From an uncultured Poribacteria bacterium (GTDB lineage Bacteria > Poribacteria > WGA-4E > WGA-3G), in NCBI GenBank assembly GCA_958295855.1, contig OY282383.1:5022329-5086328 (forward strand): a stretch of 64,000 nt of DNA, read 5' to 3'. The position numbers and the translations under genes were made by a program. Every line of letters starts with the position of its first letter. Position 1 is the first letter of the stretch. The notes below the pieces were generated by a model. That model was given only the letters and a program-made list of their open reading frames with translations, ran no database searches and was not told the origin of the DNA. Of this stretch, positions 8,986 to 17,690 are shown piece by piece.

Positions 8986-9123
8986 GCGAAAAGTAATTGC
9001 GGAGGCTTCTCATCCGGGGGCAGCCTCTGTCTTAGAGTGGCGGGTGTTCGATCGGCGCATCGCAGAGACGGCATGGATTTAACACCCCCATAAAATACTG
9101 AAAGCAATAAGGAACGTTTAGAT
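8986..9123. other. Intergenic region without dispersed repeats
   Basis: This 138-bp gap shows only a weak inverted repeat GAGGCT/AGCCTC (about 9004-9030) without a T-run, then AAGGA (9110-9114) before the next gene. It is one of the few gaps free of the R1-R9 elements. Confidence 0.5.
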
Positions 9124-9870
9124 TTGACATCGAATTGGGTTCTTAACTACTTCCACGAGGTACTTGACAAACATCGCGCCGGTTATCTCGTCCTAATCGA
9201 TCCGGAGCAATGTGAGGTTGCAAAGTGTGCGAAACTTGCGCGCGAAGTGAAGCTGGCAGGGGCAGATGCAATTTTGCTCGGCGGCAGTTTTTTGACGAAC
9301 GATTTGCATCCTATTGCGAAAGCGTTAAAGCAGGAAACAGAGCTCCCTATCGTTCTTTTCCCCGGTGATTCAATGCACCTCACACCTTATGCCGATGCAA
9401 TTCTCTATATGAGTCTCATCAGTGGGCGAAATCCAAACTATCTCATCGGCGAACAGGTCAAAGCCGCCCCGTGGATACAACGCTACGCGCTTGAGCCCAT
9501 TCCGACTGGCTATATGCTGATAGAAGGCGGTGCCCGGACAGCCGTTGAATTTATGAGCGGAACGATGCCTATCCCCCGCAATAAGCCAGATATCGCAGGC
9601 CCGCATGCACTCGCCGCCCAATACCTCGGCATGCAGCTGGTCTATTTGGAAGCAGGAAGCGGGGCTGAACTTCCTGTCCCAGATACAATGATTTCCACGG
9701 TGAAAGCGCAAATTAGCATTCCGCTGATTGTCGGTGGCGGCATCCGAACCCCACAGATGGCAGCGGAAAAGATAAACGCAGGTGCCGATTTTATCGTCAC
9801 AGGAAACATACTAGAGAAAAGTGGGGATTTTGCGTTGATGAAGCAGTTCGCTGATGCTGTCCACGGGTGA
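9124..9870 (+). CDS. Geranylgeranylglyceryl phosphate synthase family protein (PcrB/GGGPS)
   Basis: TIM-barrel prenyltransferase of 248 residues that by family joins a polyprenyl diphosphate to sn-glycerol 1-phosphate. Visible motifs are LIDPEQ (24-29), GGSFLTND (53-60), FPGD (79-82), SGRNPNYLIG (100-109), YLEAGSG (174-180), GGGIRTP (204-210) and DFIVTGN (222-228), which together match the phosphate-binding and active-site lines of GGGPS. The length suits the bacterial/archaeal group II forms rather than firmicute PcrB. TTG at 9124 is the start, with AAGGA about 10 nt before it. Paired with the UbiA-like gene at 6507 it suggests an ether-lipid branch. Chain length and product are unknown. Confidence 0.88.
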   Translation: MTSNWVLNYFHEVLDKHRAGYLVLIDPEQCEVAKCAKLAREVKLAGADAILLGGSFLTNDLHPIAKALKQETELPIVLFPGDSMHLTPYADAILYMSLISGRNPNYLIGEQVKAAPWIQRYALEPIPTGYMLIEGGARTAVEFMSGTMPIPRNKPDIAGPHALAAQYLGMQLVYLEAGSGAELPVPDTMISTVKAQISIPLIVGGGIRTPQMAAEKINAGADFIVTGNILEKSGDFALMKQFADAVHG

Positions 9871-9936
9871 ACAAGACAGAAAGAGAACAACGCGGTTAGA
9901 AATCCGTCTACTTAAAACGATAGGAGGTAAATCGTA

Positions 9937-10665
9937 ATGTCTGAAGTTAAAGAGGTACCCATAGAAGTAAAAATAGAGATAGAAGATGAAGAAACACCGG
10001 AGCCCGCGCCAGCCAACTGTCAAGGCGATACCGGGGCCGACGAAGCACCGGAAGAACGGACAATGGAAACCGTTGAAGCCGAACTGGAAGCACTCAAAGA
10101 AGGATTTAAGAAAAAGATAGAGGCGGTCGCGCAAGCGGAGCGAGAACAATATGAAGCGGAACGCGAACGCTTACTGCGGACAGCGGCTGAAGCTGAAAAT
10201 ACTAAAAAACGTTTGGAGACCGGTTATCAGCGGCAACTGAAGTACGCAAATGAGGCGATTCTGGAGGGAATGGTGCCGGTGTTGGATAGCCTTGAAGCCG
10301 CAATGAAAAGTGTTGCTGACAAAGTTGAAGTGACGGATGCTTCGCCAGCGTTCGCGACCTTCAGCGAAGGCGTGCAACTCGTTCACAAACAGTTGTTGGA
10401 TGCGCTCAAAACCCACGGGCTCACCCCAATTGAAGCCGCCGGCCAAACGTTCGACCCGAATCTGCACGAAGCGGTATTTGCTACAGAATCCGTTGAAGTG
10501 CCAGAAGGCGAGGTGATTGAAGAATTCCGACGCGGCTATTTGCTGCGCGACCGCGTGCTTCGTGCCTCGCAAGTTATCGTCTCGCAGGGACCGCCGGCAG
10601 AAGAAAAAGAGCCTTCGCAGGAAACACAATCGGACGAAATTAAGAGTACAGACGTTGCCAAGTGA
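9937..10665 (+). CDS. grpE: Nucleotide exchange factor GrpE
   Basis: Co-chaperone that releases ADP from DnaK. An acidic, disordered N-terminus (about 1-45) precedes a long coiled coil (about 45-110) and a C-terminal beta domain with the signature FDPNLHEAVF (about 168). The 242 residues are slightly long because of the charged tails. AGGAGGT precedes the ATG. dnaJ follows after 33 bp with its own strong ribosome-binding site; dnaK is not in this window. No CIRCE-type inverted repeat is visible upstream. Confidence 0.94.
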   Translation: MSEVKEVPIEVKIEIEDEETPEPAPANCQGDTGADEAPEERTMETVEAELEALKEGFKKKIEAVAQAEREQYEAERERLLRTAAEAENTKKRLETGYQRQLKYANEAILEGMVPVLDSLEAAMKSVADKVEVTDASPAFATFSEGVQLVHKQLLDALKTHGLTPIEAAGQTFDPNLHEAVFATESVEVPEGEVIEEFRRGYLLRDRVLRASQVIVSQGPPAEEKEPSQETQSDEIKSTDVAK

Positions 10666-10698
10666 GAGCCAACGTTGCGCACTCAGGAGGTGAAGTAG

Positions 10699-11832
10699 AT
10701 GGCGCAAAAACGTGACTATTATGAAATTCTAAATGTGAACCGCGATGCTGATGAAGACGAGATTAAAAAGGCTTATCGGAAACTCGCAATTAAATTTCAC
10801 CCAGATAAAAATCCGGGCGATAAAGCGGCCGAGGACAAATTCAAGGAAGCTACAGAGGCTTATGAGGTGCTGCGAGACTCTGAAAAACGAGAACGGTACG
10901 ACCGGTTCGGCCACGCTGGCATAGAGGGTGCTGGAAGTGACTTAGGATTTGGCGTTAACCTCGACGATATTTTCGGAGATGTGTTTGGCGATCTGTTGGG
11001 CGGATTCGGCGGTTCCCAGCGCTCGCCAAAACGTGGGCGCAGTTTACAGTACAACCTGGAAGTCATGCTTGAGGATGTCATCCATGGCAAGGAAGTGACG
11101 CTTGAAGTGCCGCGAGTGGAATCCTGCTCGACGTGTGAAGGCACGGGCGCGAAAAAGGGGTCGCGAATTGTATCCTGCCCCCAATGCCACGGTAGAGGAC
11201 AGGTAACCCAATCGCAGGGCTTTTTCACAATGTCCCGCACCTGCCCGCGCTGTCGCGGCGAGGGTGAAATCATCCAAGAACCGTGCCGGGCCTGTAATGG
11301 GAAGGGGCTCATCCGAGTCAAGCGTGACATTAAACTGAATATTGATAAAGGGGTTGATACCGGTTTCAGGTATCAATTGCCCGGCGAAGGTGAGGCTGGC
11401 ACCAACGGCGCACCCCCAGGCGACCTGCTCGTTGTTATCAATGTTATGCCGCATGAACGGTTTACACGCGAACAAAACGACCTGATTACGTCTGCTCAAA
11501 TTTCGTTTGTCCAAGCAACGCTCGGCGGCAAAATTAAGGTTGAAGGTATTGATGGACCCGAAGAGCTGCAAATACCCCCGGGGACGCAGTACGGTGCTCG
11601 GTTGCGCATCCCCGGCAAAGGGGTGCCGCATCACAGACGTTCCAGTGCCGGTGACCTCGTCGTGCAGATCGGAATTGAAACGCCAAGGAATCTCAATGAA
11701 CTGCAGCACAAGGCGTTGGAACATTTTGCAGAATTACGGGGTGAATCCCCGGGGGCGCATCACGGTGGATTTTGGGACAAACTCTTTCGCCATTATGACG
11801 ATGACGATGACAAAGACAATGCACAGGGATGA
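10699..11832 (+). CDS. dnaJ: Chaperone protein DnaJ
   Basis: Class I J-protein of 377 residues that delivers clients to DnaK and stimulates its ATPase. It has the J domain (1-70, HPD at 34-36), a G/F-rich segment with LDDIFGDVFGDLLGGFGG, and a zinc domain with four motifs CSTCEGTG, CPQCHGRG, CPRCRGEG and CRACNGKG (about 138-212). The two C-terminal beta domains follow. The tail ends in an unusual Asp run (YDDDDDKDN). AGGAGGT sits before the ATG. It is probably cotranscribed with grpE and prmA. Confidence 0.96.
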   Translation: MAQKRDYYEILNVNRDADEDEIKKAYRKLAIKFHPDKNPGDKAAEDKFKEATEAYEVLRDSEKRERYDRFGHAGIEGAGSDLGFGVNLDDIFGDVFGDLLGGFGGSQRSPKRGRSLQYNLEVMLEDVIHGKEVTLEVPRVESCSTCEGTGAKKGSRIVSCPQCHGRGQVTQSQGFFTMSRTCPRCRGEGEIIQEPCRACNGKGLIRVKRDIKLNIDKGVDTGFRYQLPGEGEAGTNGAPPGDLLVVINVMPHERFTREQNDLITSAQISFVQATLGGKIKVEGIDGPEELQIPPGTQYGARLRIPGKGVPHHRRSSAGDLVVQIGIETPRNLNELQHKALEHFAELRGESPGAHHGGFWDKLFRHYDDDDDKDNAQG

Positions 11833-11936
11833 ATATCAGAATTTAATCTTGTATAAGAATTTCATCCGGTCCTGTCGCATCGGCACCCATGTAGCAGGGG
11901 GCAGTGCTATTTTTTTGGGCATTCATTGGAAAAAAC

Positions 11937-12824
11937 ATGAATTGGGCGAGGATTACCGTAACTACCTCTCAAGATGCATCCGAAGCGGTCGCGAACTATC
12001 TGTTTGAGTTGAATGCCCTTGGCGTTGAACTGAAAGACGAATCTGCGGCTACAGCACGCCTCATCGCCTATTATCCCCTGGATGACCGGGTCGGCGCGCG
12101 AATGCAGAAACTGCGCGACTTTCTCTCTCAACTCCCGACGTGGGGCATTCAATCACAGCCTGCCAAGGTCGACTTAAAACGGGTTGAATCCGAGGAGTGG
12201 GCGGAGGCATGGAAGTCCGCCTTCCCTCCACAACGCATCGGGAAACGTTTGCTCATCGCTCCGACTTGGGATGACATCACACCTAACGAGACAGATGTCC
12301 TGATTCGGCTTGACCCGGGCATGGCATTTGGTACCGGTTATCATCCTACCACACGCTTATCGTTAGCACTGTTGGAACAAACGGTTAAGCCCAATCAGCA
12401 TGTCGCTGATATCGGCACCGGTGCCGGTATATTAGCCATTGCCGCTGTAAAGTTAGGAGCAAAACGGGTTGATGCGATTGAGCTCGATGCCGCGGCAATT
12501 CCTATCGCAGCAGCAAATTTCCGCACAAACGGTGTCACGCCGCAAGTGAGCTTGTCTCAGGGCGATGGGCTCAAGCGTGTGCAAGGCACATATCACCTTA
12601 TCGTTGGGAACATCCTGACGAAGGCAATCCTTCCTATGATTCCGGACTGTGCACAGCATCTGCATCCCGAAGGCACCGTCATTTTCTCTGGAATTTTGGA
12701 GACAGAACGCAAACAGGTGCAAGAAGTTTTGGAGGCGAACAGGTTTCGGGTTGTCCATGTCGCGAGCGAAGCAGAAGACGAGATAACGTGGGTTGCGATT
12801 ACGGCGAAGCTCGCGAGCCCATAG
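11937..12824 (+). CDS. prmA: Ribosomal protein L11 methyltransferase
   Basis: SAM-dependent enzyme that trimethylates ribosomal protein L11. The 295-residue protein shows the N-terminal substrate domain (about 1-90), the DPGMAFGTGYHPTT line (about 127) diagnostic for PrmA, SAM motif I DIGTGAGIL (about 162) and the GNIL catalytic loop (about 223). The ATG at 11937 starts MNWARITV, the expected N-terminus; longer in-frame versions upstream lack a matching N-terminus. grpE-dnaJ-prmA is a common bacterial order. Confidence 0.93.
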   Translation: MNWARITVTTSQDASEAVANYLFELNALGVELKDESAATARLIAYYPLDDRVGARMQKLRDFLSQLPTWGIQSQPAKVDLKRVESEEWAEAWKSAFPPQRIGKRLLIAPTWDDITPNETDVLIRLDPGMAFGTGYHPTTRLSLALLEQTVKPNQHVADIGTGAGILAIAAVKLGAKRVDAIELDAAAIPIAAANFRTNGVTPQVSLSQGDGLKRVQGTYHLIVGNILTKAILPMIPDCAQHLHPEGTVIFSGILETERKQVQEVLEANRFRVVHVASEAEDEITWVAITAKLASP

Positions 12825-12830
12825 TGCAAA

Positions 12831-13088
12831 TCAGGGAGCCTCCTTCGATAATCCGTGGCAGAGAACGCATCTGCCCAGATTGAGATGTGGCATCGTAGGC
12901 GATTTTTCGTCCCCTTTTAAATGGCATTTCAAACATTCAGCTGCCTCCTCTGATTGCCGATGCACCTCAATGTTAGAACGCGCCGGGGCTGCGTTGAAAA
13001 AGAGAATAACCATAACAATCGCGAAAATAAGGCCAATAACGCAGACAATCACCATGAGCGTCTTGGCACTGGCTTCTTCTGTTGGCAT
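12831..13088 (-). CDS. Small membrane-anchored dihaem c-type cytochrome-like protein
   Basis: An 85-residue protein with one N-terminal membrane helix (about 12-32, IVCVIGLIFAIVMVILFF) and two haem c motifs, CLKCH and CVLCH, in a short periplasm-facing tail. It is convergent with prmA, the two stops 6 bp apart. The start is uncertain: the Met at 13088 has AAGGAG about 15 nt upstream, while a TTG at 13142 would add 18 residues. It could be a small electron carrier or a subunit of a larger respiratory complex, but no partner gene is nearby. The two CxxCH motifs and the anchor are directly visible; the role is inferred. Confidence 0.7.
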   Translation of the reverse strand: MPTEEASAKTLMVIVCVIGLIFAIVMVILFFNAAPARSNIEVHRQSEEAAECLKCHLKGDEKSPTMPHLNLGRCVLCHGLSKEAP

Positions 13089-13299
13089 GTGGCTAAAATG
13101 GAACTCCTTATCGGTTGTTCTTTTTCCGATCGCACTTTGCAAAAGAAAACGTAAGAATGCACTTATAGCATACCTTAAAAAAACGTGTGATGCAACTCAA
13201 AAACATACTTTGCTCTTTTCTCGGTAGGCGCGCTTTCCACGGGACAGGTTTGTAGTCGTGCAATTCATCGCCCATTGTAGGAGGAGTCCAAGAAACATC

Positions 13300-16281
13300 A
13301 TGCCCAATCAACGCGAAACAACAATCACGAACGAATTGGTGAACATCCTACGAAACATGCGCCACGGATGGGAAATTGAAACAGAAGTCAATGCCTTTGT
13401 GGAAGGTAGCCGCGAGTTAGACGCACTTATGACTGAGCGCGGACGTGAACCTGTCGGCATTGAAGCCAAGTTCGCTACCCCTACCAATGCGCGTAACCTC
13501 ATTCCACAAGCGGAATCCAGACTCCTTAACGAACTCGAGGTAGAATATGCCGCCATGGGTAACACCCTCAACAACGTCATGGCAATCCTATACCCCGAGC
13601 GTTTTAAAATGGTGCGGGGCCGGGACATCAAGGCACGCTTGCGCGCAGCGGGCGACCTGCAGTACAAACTCGTCACCACCCTGGGGGACACCGTCGGACA
13701 CTTCCCAAAAAACGGGTGGGCAACCGGCACAGTGGCAGACATCGCCAACGCACTCCACATCGGCGCAATGCCTAACTCTCACTTAGAACAAGCGGCAGCA
13801 GAAATGGAACGCAGCGTTAACAGGGCAGCGCAGCTGCTTGCTAATGCTGTTGTCGAGCACCCCACTATCGGCACTGCTATTGAGGCTATTCTACACCAAG
13901 AAGTCTTCTCCAAAGACGCTTTGGGGGTAGGAGCGAGCTCCGAATCGCGACACCTCAACACACAAACCCTCCGCATGGCAGCACTGATTATCACCGATGC
14001 CTTCGTCTTCCAGAGCTCCCTCGCAGGTAAAGCAGAGATGGAATCTGTCCACTCACTCAGGCAGCTGCTCCCCACAGTGAACTACGCCGATGTCATCGCG
14101 GACTGGCACACTATCCTCAAGGTGAACTACCGTCCTATCTTTGAGGATGCTCGGGATCTCGTTGAGGCACTCGCTACCGATGATAGACTCGTCAAACCTA
14201 TTTTAACCCTCCTTTGTGAAGCCGCCAGAGACCTTGTTGACACTGGCATCGCACAGATTCACGAACTCGCAGGTATCGTGTTTCAAAAACTAATCACAGC
14301 CAGAAAGTACGTGAAGGCAAACTACACGCTGCCAGAGAGTGCAGTGCTGTTGTCAGCCCTTGTGATGCCTGAGCTGCCCGAAGGTAAACTCCCGAAAGTG
14401 GCAGACTTCGCCTGCGGCACAGGCGCGCTGCTCAACGGTGTATACCAACGTATCTTGTCCTTTTATGAGCAATCCGGTGGAAACGGCAGAGATATTCATC
14501 AAAAGATGCTGGAGGAGAACATCGCGGGTGCAGATATCATGCCGAATGCGACGCACCTCACAGCGGCAGCACTCGCCAGCAGATATGCCGATATGAGACT
14601 CGGTGGCACGCGCATCCTCACTGCGCCTTATGGCAAATTAGACAACGGGGACTACGCAGTCGGATCTCTTGAACTGCTCCATGATACCCTCTCGTTGCCA
14701 ACGATGGAGGCAGAGGCAGAACAGGTCGGCGGCGAAGAAAATAAGATAGTAGACTTGCAGCGAGCATTTCCTTATGGGCAATTCGACATCGTCATCCAGA
14801 ACCCTCCCTTCACGAAGCCAGGGGCAGATCCTGCATCTATAGATGGTGCGAAATCCCCATTCCAAGGGAGCGACCGGCCTCAAGCGTATACGAAGGCAAT
14901 GCAAGCCGCCCTCAATAACAAGGAAACGCGGGTTGCCGATGGACAAGCCGGGCTAAGTGCCGGCTTCATTGAATTGGCAGACAGAATGCTTAAACCTAAC
15001 GGCACCATGGGGTTTATATTGCCCGCTACGGTTATTGCCTCACCAACCTCGCAGAAGGTACGTGACATGTGGGCGACAGAATATCGCGATGTGGTTGTGA
15101 TAACTATTGCGGAAGCGAGCGGAGTCGACTGCGCCTTCTCTGCCGATACGGACATGGCGGAATGCATCATCGTAGCAACAAAAGGTAAAGGAGATAACAC
15201 GGGGCGTGGCAAGTTCGTCTGCCTGTTTCAACGTCCACAGAGCCTGCTTGAAGCTATTGAGATTGCAAACCGAGTCATCCGCAGTAACAACATGCACCAC
15301 TTAGAAGATACACCGAGTGGCGGGGATGCGGTAACGGTAGGCGCTCAGATTCTCGGACATAAACTTGATTGCCCGCTACCCCTTGGCGAAGGGTGGATTG
15401 CAACGCGCGTGAAGTCGATGGCACTGCTCCAATCTGCCCATCGCCTGAAGAACGGTAAGTTGGAGCTCCCGCTGCAGGCACCACAAGAAACAGTTGTTAA
15501 GATTCCAATCTGCCGTGTTGGGGATATTGCGACTTTGGGGCTGGCTGAGGTGAGGGGCGTACTGCGCAAGGAGAAATTGGGTGGGTGGGCAAGCGATGGA
15601 TATCCCTGCCTATGGAACGCAAAGAGCGAAGTCCAACGTTCAATGGTTGTGCTACCAGATTCACGCGCTATCCCCCTTCAGAACGCCGAAACTGCGGTGC
15701 AAAAGCGATTGGCGCGAAACAGCAGGACACACTACAACATGGTACCGACATTTACTGCGTGTTCAATCGTAGCACTCTTCACCGAAAATCCCACTATCGG
15801 TGCAACCTCAATAACGAACGTGGCTTTTGAAAATCCACGGCATGAGATTCCGTGGACGCTTTGGTGCAATTCCACATTGGGATTGTTCTGTCACTGGCTG
15901 CATAGCGGCAAACAAAACGCTGGGCGCGGGAAATTATGGGTTACGGCATTAAGAGATTTACCGACATTGGATGTCCTCACCCTTTCTGCGGAAGCGGTAT
16001 CGAACGCTGAAAAGGTCTTTGAGCGGTTGAAGTACCGGCGCATGCTGCCCTTCAATGAATGTGCTCATGATGCTGTTCGGCATGAGCTAGACACCGCCCT
16101 GCTGACGGAAGTGTTAGGCATCACAGACGACAGCGTGCTTAAAGCGATGCAAACCCTCCGTGAGATGCTCTGTGCGGAGCCAAGCATCCACGGTGGGAAA
16201 AAGTCGACGTGTAACCTTGAATCGGAATTGGCGAAATTGAAGAAGAAAGCCATCCCCTTCCCGAGTTGGTATCTTGCATAA
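13300..16281 (+). CDS. Single-polypeptide restriction-modification enzyme (type IIG-like N6-adenine methylase)
   Basis: A 993-residue fused nuclease and methyltransferase. The N-terminus carries a PD-(D/E)xK-type signature, D41 with IEAK (54-57). A helical spacer (about 150-350) follows. The N6 methylase core has motif I DFACGTGALL (about 368) and catalytic NPPF (about 500). The C-terminal third is probably the DNA-recognition domain (SDGYPCLWN, IPFPSWYLA). AGGAGG lies directly before the ATG at 13300. A frameshifted copy of its last 55 bases stands at 16802, and a small ORF lies between. It could also act as a lone methylase if the nuclease motif is not functional. Confidence 0.85.
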   Translation: MPNQRETTITNELVNILRNMRHGWEIETEVNAFVEGSRELDALMTERGREPVGIEAKFATPTNARNLIPQAESRLLNELEVEYAAMGNTLNNVMAILYPERFKMVRGRDIKARLRAAGDLQYKLVTTLGDTVGHFPKNGWATGTVADIANALHIGAMPNSHLEQAAAEMERSVNRAAQLLANAVVEHPTIGTAIEAILHQEVFSKDALGVGASSESRHLNTQTLRMAALIITDAFVFQSSLAGKAEMESVHSLRQLLPTVNYADVIADWHTILKVNYRPIFEDARDLVEALATDDRLVKPILTLLCEAARDLVDTGIAQIHELAGIVFQKLITARKYVKANYTLPESAVLLSALVMPELPEGKLPKVADFACGTGALLNGVYQRILSFYEQSGGNGRDIHQKMLEENIAGADIMPNATHLTAAALASRYADMRLGGTRILTAPYGKLDNGDYAVGSLELLHDTLSLPTMEAEAEQVGGEENKIVDLQRAFPYGQFDIVIQNPPFTKPGADPASIDGAKSPFQGSDRPQAYTKAMQAALNNKETRVADGQAGLSAGFIELADRMLKPNGTMGFILPATVIASPTSQKVRDMWATEYRDVVVITIAEASGVDCAFSADTDMAECIIVATKGKGDNTGRGKFVCLFQRPQSLLEAIEIANRVIRSNNMHHLEDTPSGGDAVTVGAQILGHKLDCPLPLGEGWIATRVKSMALLQSAHRLKNGKLELPLQAPQETVVKIPICRVGDIATLGLAEVRGVLRKEKLGGWASDGYPCLWNAKSEVQRSMVVLPDSRAIPLQNAETAVQKRLARNSRTHYNMVPTFTACSIVALFTENPTIGATSITNVAFENPRHEIPWTLWCNSTLGLFCHWLHSGKQNAGRGKLWVTALRDLPTLDVLTLSAEAVSNAEKVFERLKYRRMLPFNECAHDAVRHELDTALLTEVLGITDDSVLKAMQTLREMLCAEPSIHGGKKSTCNLESELAKLKKKAIPFPSWYLA

Positions 16282-16577
16282 AAGGTAGTAGGCACGCTCC
16301 GCGTGCCGTGACCACTTTTTCTGAATCGCGGATTTACGCGGATGATGCGGATGACGCGGATTTTTTCCAAGCCCTATAAGGGCGAAATGTGTCTAGATAT
16401 AAACGCACCCACACCCCAAAGCCCTATAAGGGCGAAATGTGTCTGCCTTGGCATCTATGGCTGCGCTTTTTGTATCCTCCCTACGGGATTATTTGTATCC
16501 TCCCTACGGGATTAAAGAAGGGGAGGGGACGCGTTTCTATAAACATATCGTCCCTACGGGACTAAAAGGTGATTCAC
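16282..16577. repeat. R4, GCGGAT track and R8 repeats after the R-M gene
   Basis: A perfect R4 hairpin (16291-16307) is followed by a short GCGGATGATGCGGATGACG-type track (about 16321-16365), two copies of the R8 unit GCCCTATAAGGGCGAAATG (about 16369 and 16421) and three TCCCTACGGGA(T/C) units (about 16476-16565). The region ends in an AAGGTG ribosome-binding site for the small ORF. Confidence 0.8.
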
Positions 16578-16754
16578 ATGGCAAGAGAAAGAACCATTAA
16601 ATATCCACCCAAACGAGGGAAGTTTACAAAAAGACAGATTCAACGCGCAGTAGACAAGGTTATTCGTGAGAGGCTTGAGCGAGAAGCGAGGGAAGCAGAA
16701 GGGCAGACACATCCCACGGTTTCTACTCCCGAGTCGCCACCGAAAACTGCATAG
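16578..16754 (+). CDS. Small basic hypothetical protein
   Basis: A 58-residue, Lys/Arg-rich, helical protein starting MARERTIKYPPKRGKF with AAGGTG 8 nt upstream. The tail (QTHPTVSTPESPPKTA) looks disordered. It lies just downstream of the R-M gene and upstream of the remnant of a similar gene end. I recognise no family. The ribosome-binding site and charge pattern make translation plausible, but a short spurious frame cannot be excluded. Confidence 0.4.
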   Translation: MARERTIKYPPKRGKFTKRQIQRAVDKVIRERLEREAREAEGQTHPTVSTPESPPKTA

Positions 16755-16800
16755 ATGCGTTGGTAGGTGTGTTTTGGCAGCGCGCCTACCGACTTGACGC

Positions 16801-16857
16801 AGAATTGGCGAATCTTAAAAAAGGGCATCCCCTTCCCGAGCTGGTATCTTGCGTGAC
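16801..16857 (+). pseudogene. Frameshifted remnant of an R-M gene 3' end
   Basis: The stretch from GAATTGGCGAA (16802) to GGTATCTTGCGTGA matches the last 57 bases of the R-M gene (16225-16281) with a few substitutions and 2 missing bases, which shifts the frame. The shared block CATCCCCTTCCCGAG is exact. It reads as the tail of a lost second methylase/restriction gene or of a partial duplication. Confidence 0.7.
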
Positions 16858-16883
16858 CAGAAATTTTACACACCCATAACAAA

Positions 16884-16913
16884 TTGACATGTAACTGCAA
16901 ATTATGGTATTAT
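16884..16913 (+). promoter_or_regulatory. Sigma70-type promoter upstream of the coiled-coil gene
   Basis: TTGACA (16884-16889), an 18-base spacer and TATTAT (16908-16913). The downstream gene starts at 16981 with AAAGGAG before it, leaving a leader of about 60 nt. Confidence 0.6.
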
Positions 16914-16980
16914 ATTTTTCACAATTCGCTTTAGACTAGAGGATGGTTCAGTCCGCCGCCTATTTCAAAAGGAGAAAATA

Positions 16981-17481
16981 ATGGATTTTAGTTGGTTTGG
17001 TGTCACCGTTGTGGATGTTGGCATAGTAAGTATTGGCATTTTCGGTTTCGCATGGCTGTTAAGGGAAAACGCTTCCCTTCGGAAAGAAATTGCCACCCTG
17101 AAGGAAGAAGCAGCCGCCCTGAGATTAGAACATCAAGAAGAAATTGCCGCCCTGAAATTAGAACATCAAGAAGGAATTGCCGCCCTGAGATTAGAACATC
17201 AAGAAGAAATTGCCACCCTGAGATTAGAACATCAAGAAGGGATTGCCACCCTGACATCAGAACATGAAGAAGAAATTGCCGCCCTGAGATCAGAACATCA
17301 AGAAGAAATTGCCACCCTGAAGGAAGAGAATAGCAGGCTACAGGCCAGGGTAGGCGAGCTAGAGGAAGAGTTTCGAACCTTACAGAAGCGTTTTGATATT
17401 TTGTCAGGTCGGTACGCAGAAATCAAAGAGGTGCTTTCTCTGATCTTGAAAAGCGAAGCTAAAAACCGCCCCCCTGCGTAA
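16981..17481 (+). CDS. Membrane-anchored hendecad coiled-coil protein
   Basis: A 166-residue protein with one N-terminal membrane helix (about 8-27, VVDVGIVSIGIFGFAWLL) followed by a pure coiled coil. Residues about 41-115 consist of seven 11-residue repeats of the type ALRLEHQEEIA, encoded by near-identical 33-bp DNA repeats. The tail is a more ordinary heptad region (SRLQARVGELEEEF). Hendecads favour a straight or slightly right-handed coil. It has its own promoter (16884-16913) and lies beside the R-M remnant. No enzymatic motif is visible; a scaffold or tether is the cautious reading. The 33-bp repeats suggest recent length change by slippage. Confidence 0.75.
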   Translation: MDFSWFGVTVVDVGIVSIGIFGFAWLLRENASLRKEIATLKEEAAALRLEHQEEIAALKLEHQEGIAALRLEHQEEIATLRLEHQEGIATLTSEHEEEIAALRSEHQEEIATLKEENSRLQARVGELEEEFRTLQKRFDILSGRYAEIKEVLSLILKSEAKNRPPA

Positions 17482-17690
17482 CCCATCCACTTTTTCTATA
17501 GAGATACCGTGCCGCTGGCGTGGGGAAGGCGCGCGTTGTAAGCGTGCTCTCGCGAGACGCGCGGTTGAAAACCTCGCCGACAAAAAGATTACGAGCTATG
17601 GGCGATTCCGTTTCGCGTTGCACTACGGGACGAAGAAGAAAACGGGTGCACTGACACCTCGCCCCTACACAAGGGTGCGGCACCTGCCGA
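17482..17690. other. GC-rich convergent intergenic region
   Basis: This 209-bp gap between convergent genes contains a GC-rich imperfect palindrome around TCTCGCGAGA (about 17549-17558) and otherwise nothing I can name. It lacks R1-R3. An open frame on the minus strand (17459-17728) has no family features. Confidence 0.4.
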
